19,341 nucleotides of DNA from CAYLNM01 sp964385045 (GTDB lineage: Bacteria; Planctomycetota; Phycisphaerae; Phycisphaerales; SM1A02): the NCBI GenBank assembly GCA_964385045.1, contig CAYLNM010000083.1, positions 1 to 19,341 on the forward strand, given 5' to 3'. Numbering within the stretch: position 1 is the first letter of the stretch; every line of letters begins with the position of its first letter. The position numbers and the translations under genes are program-made. Under the pieces are notes generated by a model. That model had not been told where the DNA came from and did not search any database. It saw nothing but the letters and a program-made list of their open reading frames with translations. Shown piece by piece: positions 8,562 to 14,673 of this stretch.

Positions 8562-8944
8562 TGGCCGACGTGCTGCGATTCGTGATCGTCGACGCGCTGC
8601 TGGTGGCGGGAGCGTTCTTCGTGCTCATCGCCGGCATCGCGCTGGTGCGGATGCCCGACCTGCTGCTGCGGATGCAGGGCTCGGCCAAGGCGGGCACGCT
8701 GGGCGTGGGACTGATCATCCTGGGGGTGGCGGTGGCCTACGGCACCGCCGCGGTCTTCACCAAGGCTCTCCTGGTGATCCTCTTCTACGTCATCACCGCG
8801 CCGGTGGCGGCGCACGTGATCAGCCGCGCGGCGTACCGCTCGGGGGCGCGGATGTGGGAGCGGACGCGGCCGGACGAGTACCGCGGGGTGGTGGAGCGGG
8901 ACGTCGCGGCCGAGGGCGGTCGGCGACCCGACGTCGAGGACTGA
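8561..8944 (+). CDS. mrpG: Na+/H+ antiporter subunit MrpG
   Basis: This is a 127-residue, three-helix protein, the last subunit of the Mrp complex. ATG 8561-8563 shares one base with the mrpF stop (TGATG). The motif VRMPDLLLRMQGSAKAGTLG (29-48) is characteristic of MrpG/PhaG, and KALLVILFYVITAPVAAHVI forms the last helix. The 35-residue tail after the last helix is charged and slightly longer than usual. The gene converges on the LysR-type regulator across a 75-bp repeat-containing gap. Confidence 0.95.
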   Translation: MADVLRFVIVDALLVAGAFFVLIAGIALVRMPDLLLRMQGSAKAGTLGVGLIILGVAVAYGTAAVFTKALLVILFYVITAPVAAHVISRAAYRSGARMWERTRPDEYRGVVERDVAAEGGRRPDVED

Positions 8945-8958
8945 CGGCGGATCGTGCG

Positions 8959-8981
8959 GCCGGGCCGGTGGTCAGCCCGGC
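8959..8981 (+). terminator. Candidate GC-rich hairpin after mrpG
   Basis: GCCGGGC (8959-8965) pairs with GCCCGGC (8975-8981) around a 9-nt loop, starting 14 bp after the mrpG stop. A weaker related hairpin (9009-9013 with 9023-9027) occurs in the second copy of the surrounding direct repeat. There is no T-tract, so this is not a classical intrinsic terminator. Position between convergent genes is the main argument. Confidence 0.3.
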
Positions 8982-9043
8982 GAGCGGCGACGCGGCCGGG
9001 CCGGCGGTCGGGCCGGCGGTCAGCCCGGCGAGCGGCGACGCGG
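8962..9043. repeat. 34-bp direct repeat pair between mrpG and nhaR
   Basis: The stretch 8962-8995 recurs at 9010-9043 with one mismatch (t/c at the eighth base), a period of 48 bp. The second copy covers the stop codon and last codons of the LysR gene, while the first is fully intergenic. A shorter related segment, gggccggcggtc, lies between the copies. It looks like a recent tandem duplication that displaced or created the present 3' end of the regulator gene. Confidence 0.85.
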
Positions 9044-10015
9044 GCGGGCCCGGCCGGGGCGGACGTCGCGCGCCTTCGCGGGGGCGACGGCGCGGTCCGG
9101 GATTCCGTCGCCCGTCTCGGTCTCGCCCGCCGACCAGTGCATCGCGGTGACGAGCCGCACCACCGGGTGGTCGGCTCGCCCCTCGGCGAGGATCGCGTGG
9201 AAGCGCTCGAGGAGGTCCGGCGCCTCCCCGATCCGCTCGACCTCGAAGCGGCGCTCCACGTGGCCGGCGACGAGGACGGGGGCGGTGAAGACGCCGTGGC
9301 CGCGGCTGCCGAGCGACTTGGTCATGCCGCTGTCGTCGAGCTCGGCGATGATCCGCGGCCGCAGGTCGCGGGCGCGGAGCCACCGGTCGAGCTGGTGCCG
9401 CAGCTCGATGTCGGGGGTGGGCAGCAGCAGCGGAGCCCCTTCGAGGCAGTCCGGGAACGGCCCCTCGAGCTGGGCCGCGAGCCCGGGCGAGGCGAAGAAC
9501 GCGACCCGCGAGGTCGCGATCTCGTGACTGGTGATCCGGGGACCGCTGGTGGCCGTGAGGGGCGTGTCGGTGACGACGAGGTCGAGGGTGCGCTCGATCA
9601 GCATCGCCGCGAGCGGGCCGGGGCGGTCGTGCTGGATCACGAGGTGGACGTCGTCCGCCGCCTGGATCACCGGCTCGAGGAGGAGGCCGGCCACGAGCCG
9701 CGGGACGCCGGCGGTGAGTCCGACGCGGAGCCGGGTCGGACCGCCGGTCGGGCGATGGGCGATCGTGTCCTCGAGCTCCTGCCCGAGCGAGAAGATCTGC
9801 TCGGCGTAGCGGAGGACCATCCGCCCGGTCTCGGTGAGGGCGAGCGGGCGACTGCCGCGGATGAACAGCGGCCCGCCGACGGCCTGCTCGAGGGAGCGGA
9901 TCTGGCTGCTGACCGTCGGCTGGGCGACGCCGAGCCGCTCGGCGGCGGCGGTCATGCCGCCCTCGATGGCGGTGACCCAGAAGTACCGCAGGTGGTTGTA
10001 GTTGAGCTCGGGCAC
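9020..10015 (-). CDS. nhaR: LysR-family transcriptional regulator, NhaR-like
   Basis: This 331-residue regulator has an N-terminal winged helix-turn-helix (about 3-65) and a LysR substrate-binding domain (about 95-300). The N-terminus LNYNHLRYFW followed by EGGMTAAAERLGVAQPTVSSQI closely follows enterobacterial NhaR (INYNHLYYFW...). FPDCLEGAPLLLP and GVFTAPVL also have NhaR counterparts. NhaR responds to Na+ and activates nhaA in Escherichia coli. Here no nhaA is visible, and the neighbour is the mrp operon, so Mrp is the likely target (inference). The start is GTG 10013-10015, which fits the NhaR N-terminus exactly; no Shine-Dalgarno is evident. The last 25 residues are an Arg/Pro-rich tail absent from E. 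coli NhaR, running into the 34-bp direct repeat. Confidence 0.85.
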   Translation of the reverse strand: MPELNYNHLRYFWVTAIEGGMTAAAERLGVAQPTVSSQIRSLEQAVGGPLFIRGSRPLALTETGRMVLRYAEQIFSLGQELEDTIAHRPTGGPTRLRVGLTAGVPRLVAGLLLEPVIQAADDVHLVIQHDRPGPLAAMLIERTLDLVVTDTPLTATSGPRITSHEIATSRVAFFASPGLAAQLEGPFPDCLEGAPLLLPTPDIELRHQLDRWLRARDLRPRIIAELDDSGMTKSLGSRGHGVFTAPVLVAGHVERRFEVERIGEAPDLLERFHAILAEGRADHPVVRLVTAMHWSAGETETGDGIPDRAVAPAKARDVRPGRARPRRRSPG

Positions 10016-10057
10016 GGGCGGGCTCGGGGTGGCGTGGGGAGCCGGGACGCGGCCCGG

Positions 10058-10086
10058 AGCATAGAGAAATTCTATGAGTCACGCAA
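10058..10086 (-). promoter_or_regulatory. Candidate nhaR promoter containing a LysR-type box
   Basis: On the minus strand TTGCGT (10081-10086) and TATGCT (10058-10063) are spaced by 17 bp. The inverted repeat CATAGA-GAAAT-TCTATG (10060-10076) overlaps the spacer and the -10 and fits the T-N11-A consensus of LysR-family binding sites. It lies 45 bp upstream of the nhaR start. Binding here would let the regulator control its own gene. A second CTATGAG half-site copy lies at 10102-10108, 30 bp from the one at 10072-10078, on the side of the divergent gene. Confidence 0.5.
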
Positions 10087-10206
10087 GCCGATTCTTGTTG
10101 ACTATGAGGCTCTGGCGAAGATGCTTGGGTCGCTCGGGGGCCGGCGTGTCCCGACGTCTCCGATCGGCGGAGGCCGCGACCGGCGCCCACCCAAGGACCC
10201 CCGACC

Positions 10207-10211
10207 GGAGG
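10207..10211 (+). promoter_or_regulatory. Ribosome binding site fixing the hibernation factor start
   Basis: GGAGG lies six bases before the ATG at 10218. This selects that ATG over the upstream in-frame ATG at 10074, whose 48 extra residues do not resemble the family. It is one of the few clear Shine-Dalgarno sequences in the window. Confidence 0.7.
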
Positions 10212-10217
10212 CGACCC

Positions 10218-10559
10218 ATGCAGCTGGACGTGATCGGCCGTGACCTCGAGATCTCCGAGGCCCTCAACCGCCATGCGGAGCGCCGCGTCGGGTTCGCCTT
10301 CGACCGGGTCGCGGACCGCATCGAGCGGATCGTGATCCGGCTCTCGGACATGCGCTCGCCCCGCGGCGGCGAGGCGCGGCACTGCCAGGTCCGGGTCGAG
10401 CTCGACCGCGGCGGGGCCCTGGTGCTCGAGGAGCACGATCCCTGCGCCTACGCCGCGATCGATCGCACCGTCGGCCGCATGAAGCAGGTGCTCAAGGACC
10501 ACCTGCACCGCGGCCGTGTTCGCCGCCGCGAGCGACGCTCGCTCCGGCATCCCGACTGA
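10218..10559 (+). CDS. hpf: Ribosome hibernation promoting factor, short HPF/RaiA type
   Basis: This is a 113-residue protein of the HPF/RaiA (sigma-54 modulation/S30EA) family. It matches the short form, which binds the decoding region of the 30S subunit and helps silence ribosomes under stress. The start MQLDVIGRDLEISEALNRHA matches the family's first strand and helix. VRVELDRGGALVLEEHDPCAYAAIDRTVGRMKQVLKDHL carries the conserved DxYAAID-type second helix. The C-terminus is rich in Arg (RGRVRRRERR), consistent with rRNA contact. There is no long-HPF dimerisation domain. It is divergent from nhaR across a 202-bp gap containing the LysR-type box. A TTGACT at 10098-10103 could be its -35, but I see no convincing -10. 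Confidence 0.85.
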   Translation: MQLDVIGRDLEISEALNRHAERRVGFAFDRVADRIERIVIRLSDMRSPRGGEARHCQVRVELDRGGALVLEEHDPCAYAAIDRTVGRMKQVLKDHLHRGRVRRRERRSLRHPD

Positions 10560-10703
10560 CGACCGGCCGGGCGCGGGTCCGCGAGCGGCTCCCGCGGAGT
10601 CCGCACCACGTCCTCCTCTTCTCCGCTTCCCACGTCTTCTTTCCTCCTCCCGTCATTCCGGGGTCCCGGCGATCCGGTCTTCTCCTGCCGGTCACGACCG
10701 GGC

Positions 10704-10720
10704 GAGCCCAGCGAGGGCTC
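10704..10720 (+). terminator. Candidate hairpin downstream of hpf
   Basis: GAGCCC (10704-10709) and GGGCTC (10715-10720) form a perfect 6-bp stem with a 5-base AGCGA loop, followed by ATCTTC. It lies 145 bp after the hpf stop. The T-tract is poor, so the terminator reading is weak. Confidence 0.3.
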
Positions 10721-10754
10721 ATCTTCGGACTCCGTGTTCCGTGTTCCGTGAGGT

Positions 10755-10788
10755 GGGCGGGGGTCGATCCACGGATCGGCCCCCGCCC
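10755..10788. repeat. Long near-perfect inverted repeat upstream of the photolyase
   Basis: The arms at 10755-10770 and 10773-10788 are complementary over 16 bases, with a single mismatch that would be a G-U pair in RNA. They are separated by only two bases, so RNA would fold into about 15 bp with a CACG tetraloop. No T-tract follows on either strand. Possible roles are a strong barrier hairpin for hpf transcripts, an upstream regulatory structure for the photolyase, or a protein-binding palindrome. Confidence 0.75.
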
Positions 10789-10901
10789 CGCGCGGGGGAC
10801 TGGGGGCCGGGGGATCGCGCGGCCGGCGGTACGAGACCGGGGGGGCCGCGATGCGGGGGTGCACGCGGCGAACCGCGGCCGGGGGCGGCGTACCGTCACC
10901 C

Positions 10902-12557
10902 ATGGCCGTCCGCGTCGTCTGGTTCAAGCGCGACCTGCGTCTCGTTGATCACGCCCCGCTCACCGCGATGGCCGAGCGGGGCGTCGTCCTTGCGCTGTGG
11001 GTCTACGAGCCCGCGGTGCTGGGATCGGCCGAGTTCGACCGGCGGCACCTCGACTTCGTCAACGAGTCGCTCCGCGAGCTCGACGCGGCGCTGCGCGAGC
11101 GGGGCGGCCGGCTCACGGTCCGGGTGGGCGACATGCCGGCGGTGCTCGGCCGGCTCGCGGGCGAGCTCGCCCCCGCCGGCGGGCTCGCCGAGCTCGCGTC
11201 GCACGAGGAGACCGGCACCGCGGTGACGTTCGACCGCGACCGCGCGGTGGCGGACTGGTGCCGGCGAAACGGCGTGCGGTGGACCGAGACGCCGCAGCAC
11301 GGCGTCGTCCGGCGGCTGCGCAGCCGCGACGGATGGGCGGGACGGTGGGCACGGCGCATGACGGCCCCGGCGGTCTCGCCGCCGGACCGCGTGGTGCCGG
11401 TGGACACGACGTTGCCGGAGTTCGACCACGGGCGGATTCTCGACGCGGACGAGCTGGCCGAGCGCGGGATCGCGGTGGCGGGCGAGCCGCGGCCGGAGCA
11501 GCAGTCCGGCGGTCGGGCGGCGGGAGTGCGCACGCTGGAGAGCTTCCTCGCCGACCGCGGGGTGAACTACCGCGCCGACATGGCGAGCCCGGTGGCGGGC
11601 TGGGACGGCTGCAGTCGCCTGAGCCCCCACCTTGCGTGGGGCACGATCTCGATCCGCGAGGCCCACCGGGCCGCGGCCGAGCGCACGGGCGCGCTGCGGG
11701 CGCTGCGTCCGTCGGAGCGGGACGCCCGCTGGCTGCCGTCGCTGCGATCGTTCCAGGGGCGGCTTCGCTGGCACTGCCACTTCATGCAGAAGCTCGAGAC
11801 CGAGCCCGCGATCGAGTTCCACAACATGAACCGGGCCTACGACGGCCTTCGCACCGAGGACCCGGCCGACTGGACGGACGAGGAGCGGCGGCGGTTCGCG
11901 GCGTGGGAGGACGGGCGGACCGGCTACCCGATGGTCGATGCGTGCATGCGCTGCGTGACCGCCACCGGCTGGCTCAACTTCCGCATGCGGGCGATGCTGG
12001 TGAGCTTCCTCGCCTACCACCTGTGGCTGCACTGGCGTCCCGGGGCGATCGTGCTCGCCCGCCGCTTCCTCGACTTCGAGGCGGGCATCCACTACAGCCA
12101 GTTCCAGATGCAGTCGGGCGTCACCGGCATCAACTCGATCCGCATCTACTCGCCCGTCCGGCAGGCCGAGGACCAGGACCCCACCGGCGTCTTCATCCGG
12201 CGGTGGTGCCCCGAGCTCGAGGGCGTGCCGGACGAGCACCTGGCGCGGCCGGAGCGGATGCCGCCCCTGACGCAGCGGATGGCCGGCTGCGTGATCGGGG
12301 AGGACTCCCCCGAGCCGGTGGTCGAGCACGAGGCGGCGATGAAGGCGGCCCGCACGCGGATCTTCGAGCGCAAGGGCACGGCGGCGGCGCGGGCGGCTGC
12401 CCGCGAGGTCTACGTGCGTCACGGCAGCCGCAAGGGCCGGCGGCCGAGCCGGGCCGAGCTCGACACGCGGCTCGCGGGCGAGGACATGCCGGAGTTCCGC
12501 GGCGGACGTGGGCGCCGGACGGCGGGTGGCGGCACGCGTTCGCGGAGCGGGCCATGA
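10902..12557 (+). CDS. Divergent photolyase/cryptochrome-family flavoprotein
   Basis: This 551-residue protein has the photolyase layout. The N-terminal Rossmann-like domain (about 1-130) opens with VVWFKRDLRLVDHAPL. The C-terminal helical FAD-binding domain has CSRLSPHLAWGTIS (237-250), RWHCHFMQKLETEP (289-302), GRTGYPMVDACMR (338-350) and INSIRIYSPVRQAEDQDPTG (410-429). Two normally conserved FAD-pocket motifs differ: GWMHNRLRM is GWLNFRMRA (356-364), and the DGDxxxNxxxWQW motif reads DFEAGIHYSQFQ (391-402). This marks a subfamily distinct from class I CPD photolyases and DASH cryptochromes; DNA repair or light signalling cannot be assigned. The ATG at 10902 gives the canonical start. The stop overlaps the next gene by ATGA. 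The C-terminal 50 residues are basic and possibly disordered. Confidence 0.88.
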   Translation: MAVRVVWFKRDLRLVDHAPLTAMAERGVVLALWVYEPAVLGSAEFDRRHLDFVNESLRELDAALRERGGRLTVRVGDMPAVLGRLAGELAPAGGLAELASHEETGTAVTFDRDRAVADWCRRNGVRWTETPQHGVVRRLRSRDGWAGRWARRMTAPAVSPPDRVVPVDTTLPEFDHGRILDADELAERGIAVAGEPRPEQQSGGRAAGVRTLESFLADRGVNYRADMASPVAGWDGCSRLSPHLAWGTISIREAHRAAAERTGALRALRPSERDARWLPSLRSFQGRLRWHCHFMQKLETEPAIEFHNMNRAYDGLRTEDPADWTDEERRRFAAWEDGRTGYPMVDACMRCVTATGWLNFRMRAMLVSFLAYHLWLHWRPGAIVLARRFLDFEAGIHYSQFQMQSGVTGINSIRIYSPVRQAEDQDPTGVFIRRWCPELEGVPDEHLARPERMPPLTQRMAGCVIGEDSPEPVVEHEAAMKAARTRIFERKGTAAARAAAREVYVRHGSRKGRRPSRAELDTRLAGEDMPEFRGGRGRRTAGGGTRSRSGP

Positions 12558-13012
12558 GCCGGCGGGGCGGCGGGAACCGCGGGCGTGGGGGGCGCGGCGG
12601 ACGCGGCGATGCGGGGGCGGACGGCGTGTCCGGCGACCGCCGTCCGAAGACCTGCGTCGCGTGCGGCCGGGCGATCGAATGGCGGCGGAAGTGGGCCCGC
12701 GACTGGGACACCGTGAAGTACTGCTCGCAGTCGTGCCGTCGCCGCGGCGTGCGGCCGGAGGACGAGCAGCTCGAGCAGGCGATCCTGGAGCTGCTCGCCG
12801 GCCGGGACGCCGGGGCGACCATCTGCCCCAGCGAGGCGGCCCGCCGGGTGGCAGGCCCCGGGGCGGAGGAGGCGGACTGGCGAGCCCTCATGGAGCCGGC
12901 GCGGCGGGCGGCCCGGCGACTGGTGGACCGCGGCGCCGTCGTCATCACGCAGCGGGGCCGGCCGGTCGATCCGTCGACGGCGCGGGGGCCGATCCGCGTG
13001 CGGCGGGTGTGA
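12554..13012 (+). CDS. DUF2256-DUF3253 fusion protein (zinc-ribbon plus winged-helix-like)
   Basis: This 152-residue protein overlaps the photolyase stop by ATGA. After a Gly/Arg-rich N-terminus (1-28), residues 32-63 match DUF2256: CVACG (Cys34, Cys37), WRRKWARDWDTVKYC (Cys57) and a final Cys61, a likely CxxC/CxxxC zinc site. Residues about 72-150 match DUF3253: ILELLAGR, ICPSEAARRV, DWRALMEPARRAARRLVDRG, ITQRGRPVD and GPIRVRR, a predicted winged-helix-like domain. The combination suggests nucleic-acid binding. From memory, DUF2256 proteins often sit beside photolyase/cryptochrome genes. With the overlap here, I infer a functional partner of the flavoprotein. The biochemical function is unknown. 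Confidence 0.85.
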   Translation: MSRRGGGNRGRGGRGGRGDAGADGVSGDRRPKTCVACGRAIEWRRKWARDWDTVKYCSQSCRRRGVRPEDEQLEQAILELLAGRDAGATICPSEAARRVAGPGAEEADWRALMEPARRAARRLVDRGAVVITQRGRPVDPSTARGPIRVRRV

Positions 13013-13077
13013 GGAGACCTGCCGACCGGGCCCGTGGCATCAGGCCACCTCGTGGGCCGCGTGCACGGGATCGGTCC

Positions 13078-14307
13078 TCACGGTCCGCCGACGGGCCGAT
13101 CACCGAAGGCGCGTGACCCACGCCGCGCCGCGATCGCACTCCGGTCCTCGCTTCTCGCCTCGATCTCCGCGATCTGCGCGCGGAGCCGAGGCCATTCGCA
13201 TGTCGTCCCCTCGTCGAGCCAGGCGCGGACCGCCGCGGCGAGCTCCAGCTCGGCGTCGAGCACCGCCTCGGCGCGGCGACCAAGGCGATCACGCATCTCC
13301 GCGGACGTGTCGGCGTCGATCGCCATCCGTCCGAGGAAGAGTCGATGTTCGTCGAGCATCTGCACCGCGAGGTCGTCGCGGGCGTCCGCAACCCGCTGGA
13401 GCAGTGGGCCGATCCGCTTCTCGAGTGCCTCCCGGTCCGGAGTGGCACATTCGCTCTCGCCCGTGCGAGCGATCGTCCTCACGCGATGCGAGGCCCATGG
13501 AAGTACGGCGGCGAGATCGGGCATCCCACCGATGACGAGCTCGTCCTCGAGACGGTGACCTTCGTCTCCGGTGATGTCGACGATCCGGGTCGCGATCTCC
13601 AGATTGAGCCGGGCGAGGTCGAACCGGGTGTTCGCCGAATCTTGGAGGGCCGGACGCAGCACCGTGAACGCTTCCGAGACGCGGGGTCCTCGCCCCGCCT
13701 GACGATCGACCATGCCCCGCACTTGGAGCGACCAGGATCCCCGCTGACGCGTGCGAAACGCCGAAACCGCCGCGTCGACGACCGCTTCGCGCTCGAGGAT
13801 GGGGCGTTGCACGAGCTGATGGAGAAGCGCACCCATGGCCGCCGGTTCGCGACCGGATTCCGACATGGCGCGAAGCCCCGCGTCGACCGGATCCCACCGT
13901 GCGAAGGGAAGGGTGAACGTGAGCGTCGCGAGGCGAGCCTGTTGGCGGGCATGCGCCGCGACGAGGGCGAGACGATCCCGCTGCCGAGCGGTGCAGAGCT
14001 CCTCGAGCTCGAGGAATCGAAGACCTACCTCGGTCGCGAGCGTCTCGGCGGCGCGGCCGGCGCTCGCGTCCGCGGCCGTCATCTCGTTCGCCAGTTCCGC
14101 GGCGTTCAGGTCGCCGTGTCGAATGCGGGCGACGACTTGCAGACTCGTTGCGAGTGCGTCACGAATGCGCTCCTCGTACACCGCCATCGCGGGGCGAAGC
14201 GACTGCTCCAGTGATGATCGAAAGGCCACTCTCTGGTCGTCGCTGGGCTCGAGCAAGATCCACGACACTTCGAGCACGTCCGTCAGCTCGAACGGCGACG
14301 CGATCAT
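13078..14307 (-). CDS. Unrecognised helical protein, apparently the main part of a gene interrupted by TAG
   Basis: This is a 409-residue open frame of unrecognised family, predicted almost wholly alpha-helical and rich in Ala, Arg and Glu. From the first ATG (14305-14307) it has no signal peptide and no Shine-Dalgarno. It is in the same frame as the 89-residue reading frame upstream (14314-14583), which has both, and only the TAG at 14314-14316 plus two codons separate them. Joined, the product would be 501 residues. That is comparable in size and layout to the neighbouring 521-residue exported protein (signal peptide, then a helix around DDQRVAFRSSLEQSL versus ADQFEFAREAFATYQ at a similar distance from the leader, then long helices). 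It is either the body of a disrupted gene, a readthrough product, or a separate cytoplasmic protein coupled to the short frame. It converges on the DUF2256-DUF3253 gene with a 65-bp gap. Confidence 0.65.
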   Translation of the reverse strand: MIASPFELTDVLEVSWILLEPSDDQRVAFRSSLEQSLRPAMAVYEERIRDALATSLQVVARIRHGDLNAAELANEMTAADASAGRAAETLATEVGLRFLELEELCTARQRDRLALVAAHARQQARLATLTFTLPFARWDPVDAGLRAMSESGREPAAMGALLHQLVQRPILEREAVVDAAVSAFRTRQRGSWSLQVRGMVDRQAGRGPRVSEAFTVLRPALQDSANTRFDLARLNLEIATRIVDITGDEGHRLEDELVIGGMPDLAAVLPWASHRVRTIARTGESECATPDREALEKRIGPLLQRVADARDDLAVQMLDEHRLFLGRMAIDADTSAEMRDRLGRRAEAVLDAELELAAAVRAWLDEGTTCEWPRLRAQIAEIEARSEDRSAIAARRGSRAFGDRPVGGP

Positions 14308-14313
14308 CGTGGG

Positions 14314-14583
14314 CTACGAGCGAAGCTCGCCGAGCACCTCCGAGCCGCGCTGGGAATTGTCGGCATCGAGTGATTCCGCGCCGAAGAGGATCATGGTCGC
14401 GGCGAGCCGTGCGTCCGCGTCGGAAAGCGGCGATTCGTGAGCGAGTGAGTTGGAGGCGATGGCCCCGGCGAGCGCAAGTCCTCTCAGCAACCGGAGCGAT
14501 TGCCGACAATGCGAAATTCCATCGTCACGACGGTACCGCACGCTTCGAGCCTCAATCCGGCGCGCCGATGCTGGCTTGCTCAT
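14314..14583 (-). CDS. Short exported reading frame, likely N-terminus of the interrupted helical protein
   Basis: This 89-residue frame starts at ATG 14581-14583, preceded by AGGAGT with a 5-base spacer, the best Shine-Dalgarno of the right-hand cluster. Residues 28-48 (QSLRLLRGLALAGAIASNSLA) form a twin-charged, hydrophobic signal-peptide region with a possible cut before HES at 49. The mature part is only about 40 residues and has no recognised domain. It ends at TAG 14314-14316 and is followed in the same frame, after two codons, by the 409-residue frame. I think it is the authentic N-terminus of that protein, separated by a nonsense codon. A genuine small exported protein cannot be excluded. 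Confidence 0.5.
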   Translation of the reverse strand: MSKPASARRIEARSVRYRRDDGISHCRQSLRLLRGLALAGAIASNSLAHESPLSDADARLAATMILFGAESLDADNSQRGSEVLGELRS

Positions 14584-14588
14584 GGATC

Positions 14589-14594
14589 ACTCCT
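14589..14594 (-). promoter_or_regulatory. Shine-Dalgarno site of the 89-residue frame
   Basis: AGGAGT on the minus strand lies five bases before the ATG at 14583. It decides that translation starts there and not at the later ATG 14307, which lacks such a site. This is the main evidence that the short and long frames were one gene. Confidence 0.7.
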
Positions 14595-14673
14595 GGCGAG
14601 GATTCTCGCCTATCGGGGGTGTCCACGAAACCGGGGCAGGCTCACCACGAAACCAGGACGGACCCAGGCGGGG

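Larger units (their letters stand above)
10560..10901. other. 342-bp intergenic region between hpf and the photolyase
   Basis: No supported gene is present. The region holds a strongly pyrimidine-rich stretch on the plus strand (about 10606-10660), a short hairpin (10704-10720), a direct repeat of the heptamer ccgtgtt around 10732-10748, and a long GC-rich inverted repeat (10755-10788). The sequence from about 10789 to 10901 is very G-rich. It contains no obvious promoter, although photolyase transcription should start somewhere in it. Confidence 0.6.

Noticed and set aside
8820..10550. 576-codon minus-strand open frame
   Set aside because: Shadow across mrpG, nhaR and hpf; nhaR in another frame has clear family motifs.
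10896..12422. 508-codon minus-strand open frame
   Set aside because: Antisense to the photolyase gene, which has unmistakable FAD-domain motifs.
13345..14214. 289-codon plus-strand open frame
   Set aside because: Antisense to the 409-residue helical protein; irregular composition, no leader or domain, and the minus frame shows better codon bias and neighbour consistency.
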